Positions 24,652-38,427 of a stretch of DNA of 64,000 nucleotides are shown here, piece by piece. Origin of the DNA: Pipra filicauda (taxonomy: Eukaryota > Chordata > Aves > Passeriformes > Pipridae); the NCBI RefSeq assembly GCF_003945595.2, contig NW_024104619.1, positions 124,001 through 188,000 of the forward strand, in the 5' to 3' direction. The position numbers were made by a program, and so were the translations under genes. How positions within the stretch are numbered: position 1 is the stretch's first letter; each line of letters opens with the position of its first letter. A model generated the notes under the pieces. It was not told the DNA's origin and searched no databases. It was given only the letters and a program-made list of their open reading frames with translations.

Positions 24652-25639
24652 AATTGTTGATATAGAAACATTTTCAATGACTACTACAATAATTGCTGTG
24701 GAATATTCATATCCATTCATTCTGAATACTCATTCAGGTAATATACATGAACATAGAATCATAGTAAGTACTCACTGGTCACGCCTAAAAGGTCATCTGC
24801 TTGCTAGGAATAATAGTTTGCAATACTTGTGTGTTTTCATTTTCCCAAGGGGACTAACAGAAAGAAATTTCTGCGTGGAATCTCGAGCACTCAGGGGTAC
24901 ACAAGGTACTCCGGAGAATTTTCAATTAGTTTTCCTCACAGTGGTATCTCTGAAGCACTGTGTGCAAACGTAAAGAACAGGAAACAACCCACACCACTTT
25001 GCATCCTTCTGTTCTTTTGTGATAAGAACGTCATGAGTTTGGCAGCATAGGAAACTTGGAGGTCAATAAAAGCAAACAACAAAAAAAACACCCCGTATCC
25101 CCATTTCACTAAAAAAGTAACAACTCTAAAAATATTACTTCAAAAACAATTACTAATTTTAAGAAACTTCTGTCCAATTTTCATTATATAAATTATTCTT
25201 TAAATTAAATAGAAAATGGTGGAACTGAGAATTGACATATATGAGTCTTTTTAAATCACTAGAACTATCACTTTTGTAGTTTAACACTCCAGGTTTTAAG
25301 AGAAAGAACAGTCCTCAAGACAGCAATCGTAAGTAATACTGAAGTAATTACATTGACATTGAAGGTTTTCTGTAATGTTGTTATCCTCAAATCACATCAT
25401 GGAAATTCGGATACTAACTGCCATTACTTAAATATTAATTAAGCATGCAGACTTTCAATTACTGATGGAAATTCCAACTTAAACTATAGCTTATGTCTTT
25501 TATGTGTGTTATAAACCAGAAGTCTATAAAACCAGAAGCGATATAAAACAAGTCTATTTAGAATGATTGTCTATCCATCAGTAGAATTATTGATTTCTAG
25601 ATATTGCCAATAGAAATGCCTTTTCCAAGTCTCGACCTC
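24652..25639. other. AT-rich sequence, nothing firm
   Basis: A possible CR1 terminus stub (catagaatcatag) sits near 24751, but nothing CR1-like follows closely. No gene is recognised. Confidence 0.45.
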
Positions 25640-25995
25640 ACTTCTTATTCCTCTACCTCCTCTTCATTCCTTGTGCAGCAAAGAGAGGTTGAGAATGGGG
25701 GGTTCTGGTCAGTCCGTAGCATTTTCTCTCTGTTGCTTCTTCCTCCTCGCACTCTTCCCCTGCTCCAACATGGCTGTAGTCCTTCAGGATAAATCTGCTC
25801 TGCCCTGGAGTCTTCCAGGGGCTGCAGTGCAGATATCTGCTCCCGCTTAGTCTTTCCTGGGGCTGGAGGGGAATGTCTGCTCCAATACTTGGAGTACCTC
25901 CTCTCTCTTCTCCTTTCACCTTGGCTCTCACTGGGGCGTTTTCCCCTTAGCCCTCAGCACCAGACAGCTTCTACCCTCACTCTTAGAGTCCCTGG
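25640..25995 (-). mobile_element. Remnant of ERVL-like LTR (same family as 7019-8003)
   Basis: Shared landmarks include gcaaagagaggttgagaatg, a ggtcagtccgtagcattt block, cactcttcccctgctccaac, a tagtccttcaggataaatc block and ggggctgcagtgcagatatc. It is shorter than the 7.0-kb copy, both LTR ends are missing and there are internal deletions. Open frames on both strands here are not genes. Confidence 0.65.
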
Positions 25996-28900
25996 GCACC
26001 TGCACCCCATACAGATATGCACCCCATACAATAATACTCATAGAATAATGTGATAATGAGTTGCTTATTGCTTTTTTTTTTATCAGACTTAATCAAATTG
26101 TTTCAAACGTGGCCCGTGACTGCACAGGAGTCAGATGAGGATTATCTCAAGTCTTGCTTGCCATGCAAAACCAATACAATTCTACCTTTAAAACATCACT
26201 ATTTACATGACACACCTTTCTTCCAGTTTTTATTCCTAATTAAAAAGGCACACAGACATTAAGGGTACAGTGTCTCAGTAATAACAGTTTAGAATGAGGT
26301 GAACCTCCAAACCTCCAAGTACTAGTTCTCATTTAATATCAAAACTATAGGCAGCATTTATATTCTGGTAAATAAGAAATAAGATACCTTTTCACAAGTA
26401 CAGAAACTTTTTAGCATCGCAAAAAGTATGCGTGTGTATGTTTGCCTTTTAAAAAGTTTCCATATGTGGCACATGCTGTATAGACATGTGAAAATATCAG
26501 GTCAAACAAAAAAATACATAGCTGTACACTACTGGAAAAAAATAATTATCATCCTTTCCCACAGTCTTGAGGCAGAAAATATACATCTATAGCCATTCAA
26601 AATGGATAATAATTTTCCCCATTTTTTGATGTCATTTTTAAAGCCTTTTTTTCTTCCTTTTAATTTTCCCTTTGGATTTGTACATCAGTGGTCAAGTTTG
26701 TATTTACTTGCTCTTTTTTACTCCCTGAAAATTAATACGTGTCATAATCCAGAGCAAGGAATGGTCCCTGTGAAAGATTATTCTGCATGTGTTCATACTA
26801 CAGTTCTGAAGAATCCCATCAGTAGCCGAGAACTTTTAATTACTCACTTGGGCAACACTTATGTTTGTATTCAATAAAATATGGGTCACTTTTTCTCAGG
26901 AATAAGAAGAGCAGAATGAAGAATTCTGGAGTGGGCTGGCTGAACAGGAAAACACTCATTCAACATTTCTGTAATATAATGAAGTTTGGTTGGCAGTGAT
27001 TCATGAGGTCTTGTTATCATTCATGGTATCTCAAAAATTTAATAGCTAAGTACTTACATGCCCTGCCCAAGTATGTGAATAGGACTTCAAAAATAGAAGT
27101 ACCTATATCAGTTAGTCAGTGATGCTGTAAGTGTACATGCAATTAAAACAGTTTTCCTAATGATATTTACCCTGCTGTCTTTTTTTTTTTTAACATTTCT
27201 GCATCTACTCATCTTGTAACTGCAAAGTACTCCCTGTGACAGTTACCTGCTACTCTGTTTTTGAACATCTAAGTGGCAACGCTTGCCTATCATTATGTCT
27301 TCTTGATTTCCTTATTAGTCTGTTCTCTTGATGGCTTAATGCCTTGTTTTACTGACATCCTCAAAAAAATGAAGTATGTCTCTGGTATTTCAGAGCAAAT
27401 AACACTGGGATTTGCTCAAGAAAGTATTTTCATCCACCTTAGACATTAGTGATTTTCATGACCATAATATGGGGTAGCAAAATATATGAAAACTCACAGT
27501 CTCCCTCCAAACCTCAAAAATATCTCCCCTACTTCTTCAGAGAATATGGATTAGAAATAGTCACAATGACAGAGACTGATAGATATCATGTCTGATTTAT
27601 TAGTTACCTTAAGTTTCCCAAAACCAGTTGTTATCTTCATAGAGCTAAAATATTACCTTCATTCTCTGTAGTTGTGTAGTCTCCCGTTGGAGATTCTTTA
27701 TAATCCATCTCATAAGCCATCTGAGGCGAAGTTGGTTTTTATTTTTTCTTTGTCTATTTGAATAATCCTTGGTATTTCTGCCTCTAAACCTGGTTTGCAG
27801 TTCCTGTGTGTCATGACAAGAAAAATAAAATTCTCTCTTGCACCTTTTAAACAGGAAATAGCATTTCTCACCAGTTGGGATTTTTCTGATGATTTTGAAA
27901 CTAGGATGCATGCTAGGAATTTATTAATTTCCCTGCCTTGTTAAAACACCAAGTGTCTTCTCTTGGTTACTTGATGCACTCATCTGTTTAAGCAAACATG
28001 ACATAAAATCAGTCTCAGTTTATTAGAGACTTGTAGACCTTGCAGGACACAATGCACTAAATATGAACACTATTTCCCTTGCAGTTGTTTGTCTAGGAAT
28101 ATTTTAAAATGTTCTGACATCTACACCTTTTTTTTAGGCTCCCAATTTCTCATTGATTTTCACGGGTCAAACAATCCATTTGCAATCAAAATTGCTCACA
28201 GTTTAATATCCTATTCTTCTGCCCATGTGGCTTTAGGTTGAATTAGATATTCTGTATGAGGTGGTTAATTAGATATCACATCTTTTTGGTGACAAATTGT
28301 TGCCCTGTGATCCAGGAAGACAATCCACCTGCCCAGCCCTTACTACCATCAAATGCAAGGTCCCTGAGACACAGGCTAAATGGATGCCAGTGGTTATCAC
28401 AGCCTTTTGTTAAGACTTTCTTTAAATAATATAGGGGAAAAAACTCAAAGAGTTTCGTTTTGGATCCCCATTAAATTTCACACAGTAAGAACACATCAGC
28501 TTTGTAATATATGATGGGAGCAGGGTGAAATTTTAATGGAAGGGCTTGGCCTAGTCTCATTCCATGGTGTAATGTGTAATGTATAATCAGCCCTTGGTGT
28601 TAGCACTGTCCGATTTCTAAAGTAAGATGCTGGATGACCTGGGTGTAGCCTGTTCTGATATAGTCAGTGCTAACTTTTATGTAGATCAACTGAACTACAT
28701 GTGCTTTTTCAACCAGGTTGTTGAGAGAAGAAAAGAAGTTGTAAAGCTCAAAGTGGTGAAGAGTTTGGATAGCATCCTTTTTACAGTCTGGAAAGATTGG
28801 GATTCAGGTTCAGGTTCACCTACCCATCATGAAATAGCTATTTTAAAATAATCTTTGAAATTAGCCTGAAAAATATTACTTAAAAATACAAGCAACAAGC

Positions 28901-29287
28901 TTATCTGTGAAAAGTTAATAAGGTCACCTGTCAAATCATTTTTACCAGCTACATTCCCAAATTAGGCAAGCTTATGTTCATGAATTTTATCATCATCTTT
29001 ATTGGTCTGTGTGAGTTTCTATAATGATGACTGGTAAAAAGAAGGCATTTACTTCTGAGAGACCTTTTCTAAATGCTATGCATGTTTAATGTTACAAACA
29101 CTTCTATTCCAGAAGCAAAAAAATTTTTCTTATTAAAGAATTGAATTTAGATGTTTCTTGCTGTATATGGAAGGAAAAAATTATTTAGTGTTTTTTACTT
29201 TAGTATTACAACGCACTTAAAAGATGGAGTTGCACATGAAAAAAAAGATGAGTTAGTACCCACCTAAGATGCTTGTTGATAAATTTT
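25996..29287. other. AT-rich sequence, no gene recognised
   Basis: About 3.3 kb without a named repeat. The 88-codon K/R/Q-rich minus frame at 27645-27911 and the 74-codon plus frame at 28627-28851 have no recognisable domain, and I could not support either as an exon. Confidence 0.5.
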
Positions 29288-29830
29288 ATGGATTCATGGA
29301 ATCTTAAAAGAGTTTGGGTTAGAAGGGTCTTTAAAAGGTTATCTTGTCCAACACCAATACAACGAGCAGGGTTACTCAGAGCCCTGTCCAATCTGATCTT
29401 GAAAGTTTCCAGGAATGGGGTATCTGCCACGTTGTTGGACAAATTGTTCCAGTATTTGACCATGCTTATTGTAAAAAGTTTCTTTGTTCTATCTAGCCTA
29501 AATCTACCCTCTTCTGGTTTAAAACCATTACCCCTTGTCCTATCACAACAGAGCCTTCTAAAAGGTATGTCCCCATCTTTATTACAGGCTTTCTTCAGGT
29601 ACTGGAAGGCTGCTATAACATTTCCCTGGAGCCTTCTTTTCTCCAAGCTGAACAACCCCAACTATCTCAGCCTGTCTTCACAGGAGAGGTGCTCCAGCCC
29701 TCTGATCATTTTTGTAGCCCTCCTCTGGAGCTGCTCCAACATGTCCATGTCTTTCCTGTGCTGAGGACACCAGAGCTGACCACCAGACCCCAGGTGGGGT
29801 CTCACCAGACCAGAGGAAGTTGATCATGGC
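29288..29830 (-). mobile_element. CR1 LINE 3' fragment, diverged
   Basis: An old minus-strand CR1. Landmarks are attcatggaatcttaaaag, gggttagaagggtctttaaa, ttgaaagtttccaggaatgg, aaaccattaccccttgtcct, a gctgaacaaccccaactatc block and ccaggtggggtctcaccaga at the truncated 5' edge. Frames of 151 and 163 codons cross it, but these are antisense and sense readings of the LINE and not host genes. Confidence 0.9.
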
Positions 29831-32800
29831 TTCAAAATTTAAAACTCTAGGCGAGGAAAGTTTCTTTAATTTATACCCTTCTTATGTGCAGTAACAAAGG
29901 ATAGGGACCAGTAAGATATGTTGGTGCTATAAATACAAGATTTTAGTACACTTCCTCGTCTAAATGCCACATTCTTTTCACTTTTTCAACCTTTTATCTT
30001 CCTTCAGCTGTAATTGATGTGGTATATAATTCAGAGTAGAACAAGCGAGTGACCTGGTGGTTCTAAACTCAGTCCTTCACGTTAGGTTAGTTCTTTTCCT
30101 GTAAGCATATCTCACAGATATCTGTACATATTGTCTTAATAGTTTTTCTGTGGTTATTCTACTCCTTTCTTCACCTGCATTAGATCTAAATTCTTTGGTT
30201 ATAGCTCCCTAAGTTATCAAGCTGTATTTTTTTCCCATGTACACTTGTGATTTTTTTAAAATCTTATTGCTTATTTAATATTTCCCTCCTAGCTACCGTT
30301 CCCTATGTCTCTGATCAGTGCAGTTAGGTTGATAACCTTCTGGTTTGGCACTTGTCTATACCATGTCGTTTACCTTTTTCCTAATTTTTTTCCTGCTTCA
30401 TGAAGTAGGGTAGAAAGTAGCATTAAAACAAACAAACAAAACCCCAAAGCTGAACAAAAACCAGAAAAAAACCAAAAAGAACCAGTTTATCTAAGTGAGA
30501 CTTTTAAGGAAACACCTGTATTCTTGAAATCCTACCTGGGCCACTGACACAGTGGTACAGAAGGGGCAGTGCAGTGACAGTGTCAGTGTCCTCTTTCAGA
30601 AAAGTTTCTGGGAAATTGAATTTCTCCACTGTCTTACAAAAAATTGCTATATCCTTGTTGTTCATCATTATTTATGAAAGGCATGGCTGCTTTGCTGTTA
30701 GATGCACTCTTTTTATTCCATACAAGAAAGCCTTCCCAGGAGGAATTTAGCAGAAAAAAGTATTTACCAGTAGATTTATTTATATAGTAAGTCAGACTAC
30801 AACATTTCAGATTAAAACCTACTTGATTTAGATAGAAAATTAAAATTATTAAACACTGGTCATTATTAAACACTAAGCACCCCTTTCTCCTTTGCTTTTC
30901 TCCCTTCAAAAACACACTGTCAACTGCTGTTTATGCAGCTTGGGAGGACACTTAATCAAACATAAATTCAATAACATTTCATTTTATTAAAGACTATATA
31001 GTCTTCAGGTCATAGATAAAAAGCTGGAATATGATGGCTTCTTTAAAATATTTATTTTGTATGAAGAGTGGCATATACCAATATTTTTCAAACTTCTTTA
31101 ATAGAGTGTAATCAATGGGAACAAAACAGAAGAACAGAATTAAAGGTCTCACAAAACCAAACAAAATGAAAACAAACTGGCTGTGTCAGATGTCTGTTTT
31201 ATGTTCAACACTGAAAGCAATCAGAATAATAATTTCCACATGCTGATTGTCCACCTTTAAATGAACTGCTGCAGGCAAATCTATCTTTAAAGAAGATACT
31301 TCTTGGTTAGGGAACACTTATCTTCTTCCAACATGGAAAACAATTCTGTAGATTGTATTGTTGAAGCCAAGTAAGTGGATAATCATTTTTACCACACACA
31401 GACTAGAAATACCTTCACATTAGTAATATAATCCAAAACATCTTTTTTGGTATTTTCAAGTAAACGTAGAAATCAGACTGTAAAAATATGTAGGTGAATG
31501 AAGAACTATCAGTGAGTAATATTGCTAAATATGGTCTAAAATATTTAACTGTCAGAGGTAATAATTTATAAAATAGGACTGTAGACATTTTCCTGATAGA
31601 TCTGAGGGCCATGTTAATGGAGCACAATGAAGACAGATAGCTCCATTCTAATACCATGGAGCAGACAGCCGCCTCATGAAATGCATCTCTGCCAGTGCCC
31701 ATCAATCTCACCATGATGGCTGCTTAGATTAGACACAGAAAAAGTACTCCTGTGAATCTTTAAAAGGCTATTTCTGTCTTTTGTGAAGTGGTTTAACGTT
31801 GTTTTCGTTTTATGGGTTTGGCTGGACTTTGATGCAGACAGGAGCCTGCAGACCTGCCCTTATAAAATCCTGTGAAAACAGACAGAAACATAAATTGCAT
31901 CTTCACTGGTTTGCCCACTTGGGCTTCTCCTGCTTCACAATGTGTTCTATTTTATTGGTTTTGAATCAGATGTGTAAATTTATTAATAAATGAGTGCAAT
32001 TTAACAATCTGATAACTTTTATATATGAATATGTAAAGTTACACTGTGTATGGTCGTGTTGCTCCTATTACTAAAAGTCTATTACTTGAAAAAGTTTAAA
32101 TGTCATTGTCTTTATAAAAAAAGAGTACTTTGTCAGTTACTTTTAAATTACTTTCCTTTTCAATGATTTCTTTTTGTAGCAGTGGGACTTCACTGACTTG
32201 CTTGCAAAGAGCAAAATCCAGTTATCTTGAACTCAGCAATGTGATACAAAGTGGCATTAAACATGGTGGGTTCTAAGTCAGAAAATTAAGTTGTTTTGTG
32301 ACATTCATAGAAGAGAGGATCCTCACAGTCTGGGAGTTTTAAATCACGTTTGTGGATTTTAACAGAATTTGGGTAAAATGGTCTTTTTGCCTTATTTTTA
32401 AATATCTTTGTCTTTGAATACACGGACATTCTTCCAATGTCTTAATCTGAGTCACTTCCTACTTTTGGCACATTTCTACAAATAAGTGAAACTTTCCCTG
32501 GACACATCTCTTCATGTATTAGGCAAGAAGATGTACTAGCAAACTTGTGTGCCAGGGCTAATCTACAGTTTCATCTACTTGTAAAAATACTGCTCTCTGA
32601 TAGAAATGGTGCTTTGAGTATTATGGGTCAATTATTTTTTCCAATTGACAAAGGAATTGCTACTGAATAAAGTCACAGGGAAGTAAGTGAGCATTACTTC
32701 CTCCTGGTTAGGTTATCAAATAACCTATATGTACACAATGAATCTATACTCTCAAATTCCTAAAAAATATGTAAGTTTATTTGTGTGATAAAGCTCAGTA

Positions 32801-35800
32801 ATTTTCTTCAATCAGAAGATCAGCATCTGAGCTCAGATGCTGCACAAATGCTGGAGACAATGATCAGGAACATGTCTTGGGCTGGACTGTATTGTACTGA
32901 ACTACAGTCATCTGAAAGTCATCAGAATAACTATTCCTTTTTTAATTTGCACAGTGAGTTTAAGTGTTTACAGAAAACTCCTTTTCTTCTCTCACAAGCA
33001 CTGAAAATAAATTTATCTATTCATCAGAAAGAGGATACAAAATCATCTGTATTGCAGATAACTTTGCTGTTCAGTTGTCACAGCCTGTAATAAAACTGCA
33101 TTATTTGATTTCTTTTGCTTTAAAAGGCTATCAGGAAGACATACCAGCAATTGATTATGGAGATAGGAAGACAGGAAATATTGCCTGCCAGCTGGATATC
33201 CTTAACATGTGAGATAGGCCCGGAGCTGTGATGATTGATTCTGTGCCAAGTTCAGAGCTTGAACTTCAAAAGTACCATATAATAATGTTTAATTTAGTGG
33301 TCATTTTGAAACAGTCTTAAACCCCAAGTTCATTCAGCTTCAGCAATTCCTTGCTAATTTTCTGTGATTTTGTTCTGATCTGATTAGATATGTGTACTTT
33401 TAATATAATGAGTTAATATAACGAGCCTATTTTCCAATTTAATGTGTGATATGCAGTGTTTGATGACTTCCTCATTCACCTCTGTTTTGCTGTAGCTGAA
33501 GACTATTAGATGGTGACTGTCATTTCAATCCCCAGCCCAGCATATCCCCAGAGATCACACCTGTAGTGGTGTGATTGACCTAAGAGCAGAACACAGAAAT
33601 GATGAATTGTCATGGAGAAGAAAAAAAAAAAAAAGATGAATGACCTAACTTGGCAGTCAGAACAAGAGTTCTTGGAGGAAATTAGGGAGAGGAAGAGGGG
33701 GAGAAAAAAGCAGCCTTGTAGGAATCTGAAAACATCACCCGTGTTATGATTACATCACGAACATCAACAGAAACAAATCCCGAAGAGAGAAATCTGGTCA
33801 GCTTTGCTACCTGGAAGTTTATCTGTGATATTATCCAACATGTTACTGGTTCACAGCAGAAACCAGAACAGCTATAATATTTTATTTCAACATTTTAAAA
33901 ACAATTGGAAGAAAAGACAGAATTCTAAAATTAATAGCAATTTGAAAGTAACTGAATTCACTCAGTCTCTGCTGACAGAATCCACTTTCACCCTATGAGT
34001 TACAAACGTACTGCTGAGTAATGTGAAATATCTTTTAGCACAGAAAAATAAAGAATGGTTTTGTGGCTTTTTCAGTTTTCTTTCCAAGTGTAACAAGGCC
34101 CCTATTAACATAATTTTTAATTACATGTTTAATATTAAGCAGGTGAGAAGAATCAGCAATGAAATGAAACTGGAATATTTTATCTAGGGAAGGATAACTC
34201 ACATTCAGATATGGAAACAGAGGGAAAATGAATTAAGACAGTGGATCTGCATGATTTATACTACAGAAGATGAATATCAAGTGGTTTGATTGCTCTTCCT
34301 AGAGACAGTCCTTAAGGTGGTGAAGCAACTTCACTTGTCTGAGCTTCTCAGGTTTCATCATGTTTGCTGAATATCCACCTCAGCACGTTAATCACTACAC
34401 TAAGATGTTTAAAGGTTAGTACATCTGCTTTGACAGGAATATTTAAGTCCCTCAAATACTTACTGAACTAGTTTTTAATCCATATTTTGAAATATTTTGG
34501 GGAAACTGCTTATCAGATTTTTTCATGCTAGAGTGAACCAAATATTGTTACCTATTTCAAGGAGAACTAATCCAAAATCTTGGAAGTTACTATAGAAAAG
34601 AGTTATGGTCTTCTGGTGTTCTTTAATTTTCTCTGTATTTGTGTACACACAAACAAATATCAACAAATATTTCCAGTTATTGAGATTTATTTTTATTTGC
34701 CAAATAAATGACTATTTCTCCTTTAGGAATATCACGACATTCTGATTTAAAGGATAGAATAAAGAAATTTCCCCAGTCCCTCCTGCTTGTGTCAGCAATA
34801 CTTATTGGGGTCATGATAGGGAAATGTTAAGTATGAGCTAACAGGGGTCTCCTGTGCAATTTGTGCATTGCATTGTGTTTTGAAAATATAAATCCCCTGA
34901 GTTTTAAAATCCTTACTTTTTTTTTTTTTGAAGTTAAGCTTAGTGGTGGGGTTTTTTTCCCCACTCAAATAAATGAGGACTGGCCCTCAAGAAGTCCTTG
35001 GAGGACAGGTGGAATAATACACCCCACAAAAAGGACAGAACAAACCAAGTGTATCATCAGTTTCCATTGGTCTAAAAACAATTTGTTCTCTGAATTGAGA
35101 TATTTGTCTTCAAATTGTATACAAATAAATGGTGACAGTGGTTTTTAGATGAGTAAAATCAGCATTTACCCTGTACAATGAAGCACTTTTCTCCAGGGAT
35201 TCTACAGGTATATTTTAACTGTGAATGGTGTGTAAATCTCTGGGGCAGGTGTATCCCACAATTCTAATCTCCTCTTTACACAAGGGAGGGTATTATTGAA
35301 GTGTACTGGTGGTTAGAGAGGAAATCTTCTAAACAGCTTCCACTTTTGATCTTCCATAGAAAGAAGAAACTAAGCCCACAGTGAGTAAAAGCTTAAGGAT
35401 TGATTAAACAATGTCTTTTAAGATACAAGATGTAGGGAAAGGCCTGGCAAGCTGCACAAGTGGAATGCACATTTGCTGAGATTTATCTTAATTATGGTAT
35501 GGTGATACATTATAGACTCATCTCTCCTTTTACATAGCTCCCTCATTACTGTTATTACATGGATTTTACACAGTGGAAAGCCCATACAATTTGACTACAC
35601 CAGATTTTTCTAAGCTAGGCTTGGCAAAAGAGGGAGTGCCAGGCTGATCTCCACTGAAGGACAGATGAAAAGCGGGTACAAATGGATCAGGATGGCTGCA
35701 GCAGGATAATGGTGGCAAACAAAAGTGTGATCTCACCGAGACCGCAATTATGTTACATGTCATTAGCTTTTAGATACAGTGGGATTAGTTCTATTACTCA

Positions 35801-35895
35801 AAAAAAAACCCCAAACAAAACCCCACAGAAAAAAATTGAATGTGGAAGCAAGATGTTAAAAAACTAAAACTAAAACTAGTACCTTTTCATACAAT
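29831..35895. other. Long AT-rich interval, no gene or repeat recognised
   Basis: About 6 kb of AT-rich DNA with short homopolymer tracts (A-run near 33620, T-run near 34918). No frame resembles a known family. Confidence 0.5.
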
Positions 35896-36448
35896 TATAG
35901 AATCACAGAATGGTTTGGGTTGGACAGGACCTTAAAGACTACATAGTCTCATACCTCCAGGCATGGGAACAGGTGCCACCCACTAGATCACATTGCTCAA
36001 GACCCCACCCAATCTGGCCTTGAACACTTCCAGGGATGGAGCATCCGCAGCTTCTCTGGGAAACCTACTTAGATGCCTTTTAATCTCTTGTCTTTAAGTT
36101 CAAAATATTACCCCTTGTCCCATCACTATCCGATCGTGCAAAAAGTCACTATCCCTCTTTTTTATAAACGCCATTTAAGTACTGAAAGGCTGCAACAAGG
36201 TCTCCCTGGAGCCTTCTCTTCTTCAGGCTCTACACCGCAGCTCTCTCAGCCTGTCTTCACAGGGGAGGTACTCCAGTCCCCTGATCATCTTTTTGGCCCT
36301 CCTGTGAACCTATGAGGTCTTCATCTTTCTTGTGCTGAAGACCCCAGAGTTGGATGTGGCATTTCAGGTGGGGTCTCATGAGGGTAGAGTAGAGGGGGAG
36401 GGTCACCTCCCTCAGCCTGCTGACCATTCCTCTTTTGATGCTGCCCAT
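35896..36448 (-). mobile_element. CR1 LINE 3' fragment
   Basis: This begins tatagaatcacagaatggtt with gggttggacaggaccttaaa. It continues through acttccagggatggagcatc, gcaacaaggtctccctggag, agctctctcagcctgtcttc and aggtggggtctcatgagggt, to the 5'-truncated edge at about cctcttttgatgctgcccat. Confidence 0.93.
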
Positions 36449-36899
36449 TTCCTAACAGTTTTTGAAAAGCTGTTCAGGTGATTCAAGATGTAAAACATTC
36501 ATACAGAGCAAAACATACACCTTCACTGGGAGCCAAATCAGAGCACAAAAATGAGATCATGCAATTGTGTCAATGTGGTGAATGTTGATGTGTTTTTTAA
36601 TGTTCAAGTAGCAGCAACTCGATAAAAAAAAAAGTATATCTCTATTTTGTTCCTGTAGTAACTGAAGCTGGGCTGAATAATAATTTATTTCTTTAGGAGA
36701 AAAAGCACTCTTTTGAAAATATGGTTAATATCTGAAAATTGAAGTTCATGATACAGGAAAAAACAACAGATATTTCTAAAACAGAAGAAATAGTAATGCT
36801 ACAACAGGGTTCCATCTGTCTCTACATCTAAGCATCTGTTTCACAACTTAGTTTTCTGATATTAGTCAATCATAAATGTAATTGCAATTGTCATCAGGA
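36449..36899. other. AT-rich spacer
   Basis: No gene or named repeat is seen between the two CR1 elements. Confidence 0.5.
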
Positions 36900-37438
36900 A
36901 ACTGGTAGGTGGAATCTCATGGGAAGCAGTTCGGAGTGCAAAAGTACTCAGGAAAACTGGCAGCTCTTTAAAGACTGCATGCTCCAATTACAACAGCAGC
37001 TCCTCTCAATAGTCAGTAAAATAAATAGATATATTAGGATGCTGGCAAAACACACAACTCAAGTCAGAGCTGCAGTGCCAGAAGTCAGCATATAGAGGGT
37101 AAAATCAGAAATAAGTAATAAGGAGGAATTTAAGAACAATGTCTGGCACCAGGCTGTAACAGCCTGGTGGTGTTGTAATAACCTAAAGTCAACTGCATAT
37201 GAGACCTGCAGGGGAAGTTAAAGTCAACAAGAGTTTCTAGTGTTACATTAATAGTGAGAAACTGAACAAGGAAGGTGTGGGTCAGCTGTTGAATGGGATT
37301 GGTGATTCACTAGCAGCAGATGCATACAAGGCTGCCTTTGCCTTAGTCTTCAAGGTCTTCCCTAGAGGAAAGGGTCAAGTAGGAGAATAACCTGCAATTG
37401 ATGAAGATCAAATCAAGAACTGCTTTTGAGAACTTGTA
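36900..37438 (+). mobile_element. Decayed CR1 ORF2, upstream half
   Basis: Plus-strand relic of the CR1 reverse-transcriptase frame, upstream of the nested insertion. Recognisable CR1-like segments include ggaatctcatgggaagcagt, aactggcagctctttaaaga and gctgcctttgccttagtctt (the conserved block encoding an AFASVF-type motif). Frameshifts and stops are frequent, so nothing is translatable. It continues after the nested element at 37572. Confidence 0.7.
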
Positions 37439-37571
37439 GAACCATAAAATGATAGAATGATTTGGGTTGGAAGGGACCATAAAAATCATCTGTTTTCAAC
37501 CCCGTTGCCGTTGGCACCTTCCGCTAGACCAGGCTCATCAATGCCTCATCCAACCTGGCCTTGAAACTTCC
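37439..37571 (-). mobile_element. CR1 3' fragment nested inside the older CR1
   Basis: This begins gaaccataaaatgatagaat with tttgggttggaagggaccat and ends near ccaacctggccttgaaactt. It is oriented against the host CR1, splits that element's ORF2 and is visibly less diverged, so it inserted later. Confidence 0.85.
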
Positions 37572-38427
37572 TCAGTCTGTTGAAGCCTATAGGGCTAAAC
37601 AGGGTGTACTACAGCCAAAGGGACAATGTCCTTGCTACTCTTATTACCTTTGAAAGGTCGGGGAAACTGGAGATGACAGAAAATGAGCTAATGACTGGAA
37701 AAAGGCAGATATTTATGTATGTTCAAAAAAGTCCACAATGATGACCCAGTGAAGCACAACCTGGTCAGCTCCACATCAGTCCCTGAAAAAAACACTGAGT
37801 CCCCTTGGGGAACATTTCTCACCACATGTAGAAGAGGGCAGCAGCTGGCAACATTTGACAAGGATTGACGCAGGCTAAGTAATTCCTGACCCACCTGATT
37901 GCTTTCTAGGATAAAGTGACTGGATTCGTGGATCAGAGGAGATTCAATGAATGTCATTTACTGTGATTTTTACAAGACTTGTGACACTATCTGCTGCATA
38001 TTTGTGTACCAAATAAAGATATTACAGCCTTGATGCACACATAAACTAGATGGGTAAAAAACTGATTGAACTGTTAGTGGGCCATACTCTACTAGGCACC
38101 AGTAACAAGTGAAGTATTGAATGGGTCTAATTTAACATCTCTCTTGATTATAATCATTATCTGGAAGAGGTGGCAGAGAGCAAGTTTGCCAAATTTGTGT
38201 AAGTTGAAACAAGAGAGGTTCAGGCTGGACATAAGGAGGATGGTTTTCTCCCTGTGGGGACTGGCAAGCAGTGGACCAGGTTGTGTTCTTGAAGGTTAGC
38301 AAGTCCAAACAGGGTAAAGCCCTGAGTAACCTGGTCTGATCCCAAAGCTGATTCTGCTTTGAGCAGGAGTTAGGAATGGAGACTTCTCAAGGTCCCTTCC
38401 AACCTGAAATATTCTATGATGCCATGA
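37572..38427 (+). mobile_element. Decayed CR1 ORF2 and 3' UTR, downstream half
   Basis: Continuation of the 36900 element. Landmarks are gactggaaaaaggcagatat, cacaacctggtcagctccac, attcctgacccacctgattg (encoding an LTxLI-type block) and a ttttacaagacttgtgacac block where the DFSKAFDT-type RT motif is expected. The 3' part reads gagaggttcaggctggacat, tcaaggtcccttccaacctg, with a terminus at ttctatgatgcc. The surviving element totals about 1.4 kb excluding the nested copy. It is heavily mutated and among the oldest CR1s here. Confidence 0.82.

Noticed and set aside
24749..24800. Possible further CR1 terminus
   Set aside because: Only catagaatcatag matches. The following bases do not continue as CR1, so the evidence is too thin.
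29206..29764. Overlapping 151- and 163-codon frames
   Set aside because: Both cross a diverged CR1; they are LINE-derived and not a host gene.
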